This document shows positions 7,490 to 13,654 of a DNA stretch of 13,654 nt, piece after piece. The DNA is from Coriobacteriales bacterium. GTDB taxonomy: Bacteria > Actinomycetota > Coriobacteriia > Coriobacteriales > UBA8131. The stretch covers positions 1 to 13,654 of the forward strand of contig JAIRXA010000136.1 of assembly GCA_031268525.1 (NCBI GenBank). Reading direction: 5' to 3'. Numbering within the stretch: the stretch's first letter is position 1; every line of letters starts with the position of its first letter. The notes under the pieces were generated by a model, which saw only the letters and a program-made list of their open reading frames with translations, was not told the DNA's origin and did not search any database. A program made the translations under genes and the position numbers.

Positions 7490-8281
7490 CTATCCCGCTC
7501 GAGAACCCAGCAGTCGCCAACCGGTACCCACACGCTCATAGACCTGCCAGACTTTGTTGCCGCTATCGAAAGAAGCATTGTCGGCTACTCCGGCAGCGTA
7601 GCCATACGTGACGAGGTAGCCTCCCGTACTAGAAGCGTTCGTGGTATCCACGTCAGGAAAATAGAAGACTGCGGCAGCGATATCGTTATAGCGAAAATAT
7701 TTTCCCTCAGGAATCTGACCAAATGAAATGGAAGAGGCATTTGGCACGTTGGAGCCGGTCTGCCGGAAGTAGACGCTGTAGGTCAGTTGCTTCTCGCAGG
7801 CTTGACCCGTAGTCTTCCAGGGCACGTGTGGGACACCCAGCAGGGTGCGATTGGTGAATTGCCGGATGCCCTCACTGCTCCGTTCGGCATCGGGAGCCGC
7901 CAGATTGGCCAAACTCATGCGCACGTAGGCGGTGCCACCAATATTGTATACGTAGCTATCCAGATAGACATACTGATCGCCAAGGGCGCTCTCATCAAGG
8001 CTGTAGTTCGAAGCCCATGACAGAATGGGGCTACCGCTTGCGCTGCCCACCCAGGGATTGCCCGTTCGTGACTGCGCATACTGTTGCCCAGCCATCTCCA
8101 TCATGGTATCGAGTACCAGTTCGGCGCGCTTGGTCTGTTCCTCGACCCTGAGCCTTCTGACGTAGCCGGTGAAGGAAGGCACTGCAATGGCGGCGATGAT
8201 GGTGAGGATGACAAGCACGACCATGAGCTCAATGAGAGTGAACCCATGTCGATTGCGTATCGTGTGTAGCCGGTTTTGCAT
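7490..8281 (-). CDS. Type IV prepilin-like protein
   Basis: The 263-residue protein has a classic class III signal: a short basic leader (MQNRLHTIRNRH), Gly13, then FTLIELMVVLVILTIIAAIAVPSF. Prepilin peptidase would cut after Gly13 and methylate Phe14; Glu18 is the conserved Glu+5. The mature form of about 250 residues is long for a major pilin. The C-terminal domain is rich in Ser, Gly, Tyr and Asn, has one cysteine, and matches no fold I recognise. ATG 8281 is chosen because GAGGGG lies 8 nt upstream; the longer open frame would begin at or above the predicted transcription start. No assembly ATPase, platform protein, peptidase or second pilin is nearby, so it must use machinery encoded elsewhere, or be a pseudopilin of a secretion or uptake system. 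It converges on the AraC-type gene; the 127 nt between their ends (7363-7489) show no feature I can support. Confidence 0.87.
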   Translation of the reverse strand: MQNRLHTIRNRHGFTLIELMVVLVILTIIAAIAVPSFTGYVRRLRVEEQTKRAELVLDTMMEMAGQQYAQSRTGNPWVGSASGSPILSWASNYSLDESALGDQYVYLDSYVYNIGGTAYVRMSLANLAAPDAERSSEGIRQFTNRTLLGVPHVPWKTTGQACEKQLTYSVYFRQTGSNVPNASSISFGQIPEGKYFRYNDIAAAVFYFPDVDTTNASSTGGYLVTYGYAAGVADNASFDSGNKVWQVYERVGTGWRLLGSRAG

Positions 8282-8350
8282 GGCAAGACCCCTCGTGCCA
8301 TCTTTATAGGGAGAAGGCATAGAGCGAAACAGTACTTTTATCACGCGCAC

Positions 8351-8379
8351 ATCATAACAGACGCCGCTTTACCTGAGAA
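8351..8379 (-). promoter_or_regulatory. Candidate promoter of the prepilin gene
   Basis: On the minus strand TTCTCA (8379-8374) and TATGAT (8356-8351) are separated by 17 nt, close to a sigma-70-type promoter. The start site would lie near 8344, giving a leader of about 60 nt to ATG 8281. This suggests the prepilin is transcribed on its own rather than from the LuxR gene upstream. Confidence 0.45.
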
Positions 8380-8457
8380 CATACAAGCTCGGGCAATCCA
8401 AATTGACAAGGCCCTGCAAATTCCTGTATGAATGGCCAATTACCATCACGCGGAGGA

Positions 8458-8485
8458 AGAGGGGAGAGGAAAGAGGGGAGAGGAA
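8458..8485. repeat. Perfect 14-nt purine tandem repeat
   Basis: AGAGGGGAGAGGAA occurs twice without a gap at 8458-8471 and 8472-8485, inside a longer purine run. It sits just downstream of the LuxR gene stop, so the LuxR transcript would carry a C/U-rich tract after its stop codon. Function is unknown; it may only be slippage. Confidence 0.8.
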
Positions 8486-8493
8486 GGGGCCAC

Positions 8494-9963
8494 TCATCCT
8501 GCTCGGTCCTCTTTCGGCTCAGGGTCTTTCTTCATCAAACCGAGTGTATCGACCAATTCGTCATGGTTGTGGACGCCAATCTTCTCGTAAATACGATAGC
8601 GATGGGTCTTTACCGTTTGCGACGAAATGAACACACGGCGGCCAATAGTCGTACTCGTCAGTCCGATCGCCAAAAGCGGCAACAATTCGCTCTCCCGGGG
8701 AGAGAGGTGGGCTTGAGCGGCAAGGTCTGCACACCGCCTCCGGAGCGCTTCGTCTATCTCTGTTGCTGTGTCGTGATGTTGTGAATCATCAAAGTGCAGT
8801 TGTCTGTATGATTTTCGAACGAAGAAGAAGATCAGATAGAAAAGAATACACAGGGCCGCCAGGGCAAGGATGCCTTGAATTGCCTGAGCTTCCAGGAACT
8901 GCGACGACAGCATGAAGCAACCATACAGTATCAGAAACACGACGACGAAACTTGGCGCGATTGCCTCGGTTGTAGAACTGACTCGGCCAAGCATCAGGGC
9001 TCCAACCCATGCCAGCAGCAAAAAGAGTAATTCTGAGAGCAGGGCGAGCATGAAGACAAATGACGGAGCAGCCCAGCCATCGATGGCGCTGATGATAATC
9101 GGAAGGGCCAGGGGAACCGCCGCTCCCGTCAGCAGCGCGTCTATGTCCATGCGCCACTTCCAGTAGTGGTACAACAGAAAGAGAGAGCCTGTGCCCAAAG
9201 CCAGGGTCAGCAGAAACAGACCAGGATTGGCGTCAAGAAGGCTGAAGGGCTCGACCTCCCAGCTCAGCCCAAGACTGATGGTACAGAGCAGGCTTTCAAG
9301 GATAACCGGTAAGGCTACGGGGGCAATGGTCTTGAGACTTTGTATGCTTTCGGTCGGCGCCTTATCCAGAGCTTCGCTGCCCGTGTCCCTGCTCAGGGTG
9401 GTAGCGGGGATACGACTCCGGACGAGGATGAAACCAGTGACCGTCAAGAGCGCCGTGATGGTCAGAACTCCAAAGGCGGAGACAGATACGCTTGAAAACA
9501 AGAGCTGCGAGAGCAGCATCGCTCCCATGATGCCCAGGCCAGAGGCAAGCAGCAAGCTCTGAGAGTCCAGAGTGCTGTCATGAGTGAACACATGAATCTG
9601 AGCAATAGCAGCGATGCCAAGGCAGATTGAGGCGCAGAGCGGCATCACCTGAGCGAAGGCCAGACTGACTGCCGCAAAGCCAATCAGCAGGATTGTCAGC
9701 AATAACAGGGTCAATGCCGGCAGTGCGACTGCGGCAATTGTTATGAGTAGATGGCCAAGATGAGGAACGTGTCTGTTCAAGAGGCTTACTGACAGGCTCC
9801 ACAATGCCATGACTGCGATGGTGATGAGCGTAGACGCCAATGGAGAGATGGCCAACACATCCCCTGAACCAACCGCGGTAAAGACGGTAGGCCGAAACAG
9901 CAGGGTCTCCAAAAAGGAAAAGATCCCAGTCAGGGCTAATGCTGCTTTCAGGGCAGTCTTCAC
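8494..9963 (-). CDS. Multi-pass membrane LuxR-type transcriptional regulator
   Basis: The 489-residue protein has about twelve hydrophobic segments over its first 380 residues, a cytoplasmic linker, and a C-terminal LuxR-type helix-turn-helix at about residues 420-477 (LSPRESELLPLLAIGLTSTTIGRRVFISSQTVKTH). Regulators of this shape are abundant in Eggerthellaceae beside reductase genes and are thought to switch on the neighbour in response to its substrate. It is divergent from the flavoprotein at 10152, its likely target. GTG 9963 is chosen, with AGGTGG 10 nt upstream. The open frame continues to 10110, but that extension runs through the 21-nt repeats and gives a repeated CGLPVPK peptide rather than a protein N-terminus. 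ATG alternatives further in would cut the first helix. No receiver domain or phosphorylation site is visible, so ligand sensing is probably through the membrane part. Confidence 0.87.
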   Translation of the reverse strand: MKTALKAALALTGIFSFLETLLFRPTVFTAVGSGDVLAISPLASTLITIAVMALWSLSVSLLNRHVPHLGHLLITIAAVALPALTLLLLTILLIGFAAVSLAFAQVMPLCASICLGIAAIAQIHVFTHDSTLDSQSLLLASGLGIMGAMLLSQLLFSSVSVSAFGVLTITALLTVTGFILVRSRIPATTLSRDTGSEALDKAPTESIQSLKTIAPVALPVILESLLCTISLGLSWEVEPFSLLDANPGLFLLTLALGTGSLFLLYHYWKWRMDIDALLTGAAVPLALPIIISAIDGWAAPSFVFMLALLSELLFLLLAWVGALMLGRVSSTTEAIAPSFVVVFLILYGCFMLSSQFLEAQAIQGILALAALCILFYLIFFFVRKSYRQLHFDDSQHHDTATEIDEALRRRCADLAAQAHLSPRESELLPLLAIGLTSTTIGRRVFISSQTVKTHRYRIYEKIGVHNHDELVDTLGLMKKDPEPKEDRAG

Positions 9964-9991
9964 GTCTGCATGACCACCTATTCTCTGGCAG

Positions 9992-10054
9992 GGGACAGGT
10001 AAACCGCATTTTGGAACAGGCAAACTACACTTTGGAACAGGTAGACCGCATTTT
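9992..10054. promoter_or_regulatory. Three contiguous 21-nt direct repeats, candidate LuxR operator
   Basis: Three units of exactly 21 nt lie head to tail at 9992-10012, 10013-10033 and 10034-10054. On the plus strand each reads GGRACAGGYARAC, then two to three variable bases, then CATTTT or CACTTT. The outer units are closest to each other. A 21-nt period equals two helical turns, so repeated half-sites face the same side of the DNA. The block lies between the LuxR gene (minus) and its flavoprotein (plus), as expected for a shared operator. Against this, units containing ACAGG resemble the CCTGTCCC repeats at the window start, so a non-regulatory dispersed repeat remains possible. Confidence 0.5.
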
Positions 10055-10095
10055 ACAACCAAAAGCCTACAGACGAAATCAGGCCGGTTTCTCAG

Positions 10096-10101
10096 TATAT
10101 C
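10096..10101 (+). promoter_or_regulatory. Weak -10 candidate for the second flavoprotein
   Basis: TATATC lies 50 nt before ATG 10152 with no recognisable -35, as expected of an activator-dependent promoter. The 21-nt repeats end 41 nt upstream of it, a suitable place for an activator. This is tentative. Confidence 0.25.
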
Positions 10102-10151
10102 AACCAGCACTATTCATTCCTATCCATAGGAGGAACGAAAGGAAGAAGAGC

Positions 10152-11924
10152 ATGAACAGGGAACTTGATCGGAGAACTTTTCTGAAAGGCGGCCTGCTGG
10201 CGGCCGGTGGTGCGATGGCAGTGTCAGCGTTGGGAGCCTGTAGTCCACAGAGCAGTGGCAGCGCCGATGAAGCACCTGGAGATGCGGTGGTTGCGGCTGG
10301 TGAATGGTATGGTGCTCCTGCCGATCCGTCCAGCTTCACTATCGTAGATACCTGGGATACCGATGTGCTGATCTGCGGTTTCGGCGCCGGTGGTATCGTT
10401 GCTACCGGGCTTGCCTTTGAGAACGGGCTGAAGGCCATCACGATCGAAAAGGGAACAAGTGGCAGCGAGATCAAGACAGAAATCGGCTGCATCGGCTCAA
10501 AGATTGACGCGAGCTACGGGGTGTCGGTGGATCCGCAGACCTGCATCGACGAACTGACGCGTTATGCCAACGGTTGGTGCGATCCGCAGGTTGTGAGTGT
10601 GTGGGCACATGAGAGCGGAGCCACCTTCGACTGGATTGCCGAGAAAATTGCCCCGAGCGGAGCCATTCCCTTCTTCCTGCCAGATGTGGGCGATGGCTAC
10701 CACGGCGTTTGGCCCGTGTACCCCATCTCGCACAGTATCTTCTGTCCGCCCACGCCGGAACAGGTTGAGGAAGCCATGGCAGCGGTTCAGGAAAGTGGCG
10801 ATCCTGCGGCGCAGGTGGCCATTCTCCCCAATCTCAGCAAACAACTCGTGGAAGCAATCAATGAGTGGGGTGCGGACATACGCTATGGCACGGCGCTCGT
10901 GCAACTCCTTCAAGATGCAGATGGGCGGGTGACTGGCGCCATCGCCGAGACTGCCGACGGTCATGTGCAGATCAATGCCGCTCGGGGCGTCATCCTGGCA
11001 ACCGGGGGCTATGAGGCCGACCACGAGTTGCTGCAGGCACTCAACCCCGATTCAGAGGCTATCTGTGGCTGCCCGCAGTTTCTTCCCAGCAATGTTGGAG
11101 ATGGCATCAAGGCGGGCATCTGGGCAGGCGGTGTGAAAGACGCCATTCCTACGCTCATGACCTTTGCCCGCGCAGCCATGGCCCCGGATCAGGAACTGGG
11201 CTATCCCTATGCAGGCACAACCAACTGGATGGGCGACCAACCTTTTCCCAAGGTGAGCCTTGCAGGCAAACGTGTGTGCTGCGAGAGCGCGCCCTATGAC
11301 TATCCGCTCCATGTAGCCGCCCAGCTGAAGGATCACAAGCTGGCGAGTATCTGGGATTCCAACTACCAGCAGAACATCGAACAGTTTCACACGCTCGGTT
11401 GCTCGCGTATTGGACGCATCACGGTCATCGGTGCCAATGGCGAGCAGATCACCGATGCTGCAACGGCAGGTATGCCCTGGGAGGCATTTGAGGGGATGAT
11501 GATGGCCTCGCTCGCCAATGGTGCGGTCCAAAGCGCCGACACCATCGAAGAGCTGGCCACAAAGATGGGCATCGATGCCGTCAACCTCAAGGCTACCATC
11601 GAAAACTACAACAAGATGGCCGCCGAAGGCAAGGACACGGAATTCGGCAAACCAGCCAAGGATCTCATCGCGCTGGAAACACCACCGTACTATGGTAGTT
11701 TCTTTGGTGGACACGTACTCTGCACGCTCGACGGCCTCAAGATTGATGCTGACATGCGTGTACTTGATACCGAGAAGAACCCCATTGAAGGTCTCTTTGC
11801 CGTGGGTAATTGCTCGGGAAGTTTCTATGCCGGTTCGTATCCCGAGCTCTTTATCGGTAACGCCTGTGCGCGTACCACGACCGAGGCACGCCACGCAGTG
11901 CTGTATATCAAGGAGAACGGCTGA
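10152..11924 (+). CDS. Tat-exported FAD-dependent reductase (fumarate reductase/KstD superfamily)
   Basis: This 590-residue flavoprotein probably acts outside the membrane on a small organic acceptor. It opens with a twin-arginine signal (D6-RRTFLKGG) and a lipobox L27-G28-A29-C30, so it may be both Tat-exported and lipid-anchored. The FAD domain starts TDVLICGFGAGG (GxGxxG at 76-81). The flavin-binding C-terminus is GLFAVGNCSGSFYAGSYPELFIGNACARTTTEAR (from 547; given here as one motif with key residues GNCSG, YPELF and GNACARTTTEA), more like 3-ketosteroid dehydrogenase or urocanate-reductase-type relatives than true fumarate reductase. No FMN-binding or heme domain is present. ATG 10152 is preferred: AGGAGG at 10129 and AAGGAAG nearer the start precede it, and the Tat signal begins there; the upstream open frame crosses the repeats. 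It differs enough from the first flavoprotein in this window to suggest another substrate. It is divergent from the LuxR regulator. Confidence 0.88.
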   Translation: MNRELDRRTFLKGGLLAAGGAMAVSALGACSPQSSGSADEAPGDAVVAAGEWYGAPADPSSFTIVDTWDTDVLICGFGAGGIVATGLAFENGLKAITIEKGTSGSEIKTEIGCIGSKIDASYGVSVDPQTCIDELTRYANGWCDPQVVSVWAHESGATFDWIAEKIAPSGAIPFFLPDVGDGYHGVWPVYPISHSIFCPPTPEQVEEAMAAVQESGDPAAQVAILPNLSKQLVEAINEWGADIRYGTALVQLLQDADGRVTGAIAETADGHVQINAARGVILATGGYEADHELLQALNPDSEAICGCPQFLPSNVGDGIKAGIWAGGVKDAIPTLMTFARAAMAPDQELGYPYAGTTNWMGDQPFPKVSLAGKRVCCESAPYDYPLHVAAQLKDHKLASIWDSNYQQNIEQFHTLGCSRIGRITVIGANGEQITDAATAGMPWEAFEGMMMASLANGAVQSADTIEELATKMGIDAVNLKATIENYNKMAAEGKDTEFGKPAKDLIALETPPYYGSFFGGHVLCTLDGLKIDADMRVLDTEKNPIEGLFAVGNCSGSFYAGSYPELFIGNACARTTTEARHAVLYIKENG

Positions 11925-11954
11925 TCTCCTCGACTGTCTGTGACAAATCGTGCA

Positions 11955-11990
11955 TGAGGTAGGTGCTCGCTTTGGCGCGTGCCTACCTCA
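11955..11990. terminator. Strong hairpin after the second flavoprotein
   Basis: TGAGGTAGG at 11955-11963 pairs perfectly with CCTACCTCA at 11982-11990, with an 18-nt loop that can itself form a short CGC/GCG stem. It lies 30 nt after the flavoprotein stop. An A-rich rather than T-rich tract follows on the plus strand, so a classical intrinsic terminator is not established; it may act as a transcript 3' stabiliser or rely on Rho. Confidence 0.4.
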
Positions 11991-11991
11991 A

Positions 11992-12019
11992 AGACAAAAA
12001 GGAGACAAAAAGGGGACGT
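11992..12019. repeat. AGACAAAAAGG tandem repeat and GGGGACGT remnant at the IS border
   Basis: AGACAAAAAGG is repeated directly at 11992-12002 and 12003-12013, followed by GGGGACGT (12012-12019). The last part matches the reverse complement of the ACGTCCCC motif in the repeat cluster at the window start. It immediately precedes the presumed left end of the insertion sequence. Confidence 0.5.
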
Positions 12020-12056
12020 CAGCCTGTGTAAAAACTCGCTATAACTCGCTGTAGCA

Positions 12057-12085
12057 CTAACACTAATGTAGGCATATGCTATAAT
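12057..12085 (+). promoter_or_regulatory. Promoter of the IS1182-family transposase
   Basis: A perfect TATAAT at 12080-12085, preceded by TGC (extended -10), lies 17 nt after CTAACA (12057-12062; four of six -35 bases). It is the best promoter match in the window and lies inside the element's left end. Confidence 0.6.
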
Positions 12086-12111
12086 TACCATATCGAGACC
12101 GGGAGGCTGAT

Positions 12112-13623
12112 ATGGTATACATCCAGGGAAAGGACCGTCGGCAACTGCAGGTGACGTGCCTTGATGACATGGTAGATAACGACAGCATCGTGCGCGTCAT
12201 TGACTGCTTTATCGACAGGCTTGACCTTTGCGAGCTGGGCTTTGAGACAAGAGGCGACAGGGCCACGGGACGCATCCCCTACTCACCTGAGCTGCTGGCC
12301 AAGATACTCGTGTTCGGCTACACAGAAGACATCCGCTCGTCAAGAAGACTTGAGCGGGCATGCCACAACAACACAGAGATGATGTGGCTTGCACAGGGGC
12401 TTGCACCAGATCATAAGACGCTGGCCAACTTCAGGCGCGATAACTCAGAGGCCATACAGGCGCTTTTCGAAGAGTTCGGCTCGTTTACACAATACGCCGG
12501 CCTCATCGGCAAGAAGGTACTGGCACTGGACGGCACGAAGATGCGCGCCTCAAACTCCAAAAAGAGGATGCTTACCCAAAAGAAGCTGAGGCGCCAGATA
12601 AGACACCATGAAAAACGCGTAGGTGAGTACCTGGACGCACTTGCCTGCGCGGATGACGAGGAAAGGGCAGATGAGGCAAAGATAGAGGCTGCCCACCACC
12701 GCCAAAGGGCCCAGGAGGCCAAAACACAACTGGATGCACTTGAAGATGCCGGGACAGGTGAGCTGGGACGAACTGACGGCGATGCCCACAACATGGGGGA
12801 CAGAACCACAGGGGTGCATCCCTGTTATAACGTCCAGGCCATGGCAGATGCGCAGGCACATATCGTCGTCTCATTTGATGTCAAGACCACGGCAGATGAC
12901 CACGGGCACATCGCGCAGATGGCAGAGGCTGCTTCGACGGCGCTTCGCACTACCAATATCACAACCGTGGCAGACAAGGGCTACTGGGGGCATGCAGACA
13001 TACAGGCATGCCAACAGAAGGGTCTTGATGTCGTCATTGCCCCACAGGGAAAGGCTCACAGTCTGGATGGCACTCAGATATCCCTGGACAGCTTCAGATA
13101 TCTTGACGCGACAGAAAGCTATATCTGCCCCGGCGGCAATGTCCTTTCTTCCCACAGCAGGAGGGAAACGAAGGTCAGGAGGTTTTACAACAGGGAGGCC
13201 TGCGCAACGTGTCGACTTGCACATGAGTGCCTGAGCGGGAAAAAACGATACCGCACCATATACCGCCAGCCCTACAGTGCCATACTGGAAGAGGCGGCAA
13301 GACACTATGAGGAAAACCTGGACACCTATGCCTTGAGGCAGCAGACCATAGAACACGTCTTTGGCACCATAAAGCGCTCGATGGGGGCAGATCATTTCCT
13401 GATGCGAGGCATGAGAAACGTAAGGTGCGAGGCAGCACTCCTGTTTTTGGCCTACAACGTCAAGCGAGCAACGAATGCCCTGGGATTTGAGGGCATGATG
13501 ACCGCGCTTGAAGGGTACTTCAGCCTGCTTGCAAAGCATGGCATACCAGGCCTCATGCACCTGTCTGCCGTCGTTTTGGCCTTCATCTGGCCAAAGAGAG
13601 CTGCCGTGTCGGTTCCTGGCTGA
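12112..13623 (+). CDS. IS1182-family DDE transposase
   Basis: This full-length transposase of 503 residues catalyses cut-and-paste or related movement of its own element. The catalytic DDE residues are visible: Asp140 in LALDGTKMRASNSK, Asp288 in TTVADKGYWG and Glu414 in QQTIEHVFGTIKRSMG. The N-terminal domain (MVYIQGKDRRQLQVTCLDD...) and the YSPELLAKILVFGY segment are typical of IS1182. A charged helical insert lies between the first two catalytic residues, at about 165-205, and a cysteine cluster (CATCRLAHEC) lies before the catalytic Glu. ATG 12112 follows GGGAGG by 5 nt. No frameshift or internal stop is seen, so the element may still be active. It runs in the same direction as the flavoprotein upstream. 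Confidence 0.93.
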   Translation: MVYIQGKDRRQLQVTCLDDMVDNDSIVRVIDCFIDRLDLCELGFETRGDRATGRIPYSPELLAKILVFGYTEDIRSSRRLERACHNNTEMMWLAQGLAPDHKTLANFRRDNSEAIQALFEEFGSFTQYAGLIGKKVLALDGTKMRASNSKKRMLTQKKLRRQIRHHEKRVGEYLDALACADDEERADEAKIEAAHHRQRAQEAKTQLDALEDAGTGELGRTDGDAHNMGDRTTGVHPCYNVQAMADAQAHIVVSFDVKTTADDHGHIAQMAEAASTALRTTNITTVADKGYWGHADIQACQQKGLDVVIAPQGKAHSLDGTQISLDSFRYLDATESYICPGGNVLSSHSRRETKVRRFYNREACATCRLAHECLSGKKRYRTIYRQPYSAILEEAARHYEENLDTYALRQQTIEHVFGTIKRSMGADHFLMRGMRNVRCEAALLFLAYNVKRATNALGFEGMMTALEGYFSLLAKHGIPGLMHLSAVVLAFIWPKRAAVSVPG

Positions 13624-13654
13624 ACAAACTGCGATGCGCTGCCAACCGCAGCCG

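Larger units (their letters stand above)
12020..13654 (+). mobile_element. IS1182-family insertion sequence, right end outside window
   Basis: The element contains an intact transposase gene and probably begins near CAGCCTGTGTAAAAA at about 12020. The left end carries short direct repeats: AACTCGCT at 12033-12040 and 12043-12050, and CACTAA at 12055-12060 and 12061-12066. No inverted copy of the left end is found before the window closes, so the right inverted repeat and any target duplication lie beyond it. The 31 nt after the transposase stop contain a small GCTGC/GCAGC hairpin at 13638-13652. The exact left boundary is inferred. Confidence 0.7.

Noticed and set aside
7363..7726. Open frame starting at 7367 downstream of the AraC-type gene
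   Set aside because: It mostly overlaps the 3' part of the prepilin gene on the opposite strand and shows no domain or ribosome binding site.
9992..10054. CRISPR array
   Set aside because: The units are contiguous 21-nt repeats with no unique spacers and no cas genes nearby.
9964..10110. N-terminal extension of the LuxR protein with CGLPVPK-like peptide repeats
   Set aside because: The peptide repeat is simply the translation of the 21-nt DNA repeats; a GTG with AGGTGG upstream at 9963 fits the family's normal length better.
11052..11894. Minus-strand open frame of 280 codons opposite the second flavoprotein
   Set aside because: Antisense shadow; composition and lack of motifs do not support a gene.

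Overview
The window looks like a chromosomal segment from an anaerobic Actinomycetota of the class Coriobacteriia, most likely family Eggerthellaceae. This is an inference. It rests on two Tat-exported, lipobox-bearing FAD reductases of the fumarate-reductase/ketosteroid-dehydrogenase superfamily, each divergent from its own membrane-embedded transcriptional regulator, one of which is the roughly 12-helix LuxR type typical of that family. Base composition is moderately GC-rich. No rRNA or tRNA gene and no CRISPR array was recognised.

Layout. (1) 1-78: degenerate 'CCCCCTGTCCCA'-type repeats. (2) 205-1906, plus strand: two lipoprotein genes. The first is small, with an EAAAA-repeat helix and a Tyr/Ser-rich tail; the second has a transglutaminase-like domain with a visible Cys-His-Asp triad. 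(3) 2028-4786, minus strand: a flavoprotein gene followed 14 nt later by a short HemW-like radical SAM gene. (4) 5116-7362, plus strand, divergent from the flavoprotein: a membrane-anchored AraC-type regulator split by one in-frame TAG, so probably a recent pseudogene. (5) 7490-8281, minus strand: a lone type IV prepilin-like protein with its own promoter candidate. (6) 8494-9963, minus strand: a multi-pass LuxR regulator, divergent from (7) a second Tat flavoprotein at 10152-11924. Three contiguous 21-nt repeats lie between them. (8) From about 12020 to the window end: an IS1182-family insertion sequence with an intact transposase; its right end is outside the window.

How the genes may work together. 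Each flavoprotein probably reduces a small organic electron acceptor outside the membrane, under control of the divergent regulator. The two modules use different regulator classes (AraC and LuxR) and different intergenic repeats. The radical SAM gene appears translationally linked to the first flavoprotein only. The nonsense codon suggests that the first module has lost, or is losing, its regulator. The substrates cannot be deduced from this sequence.
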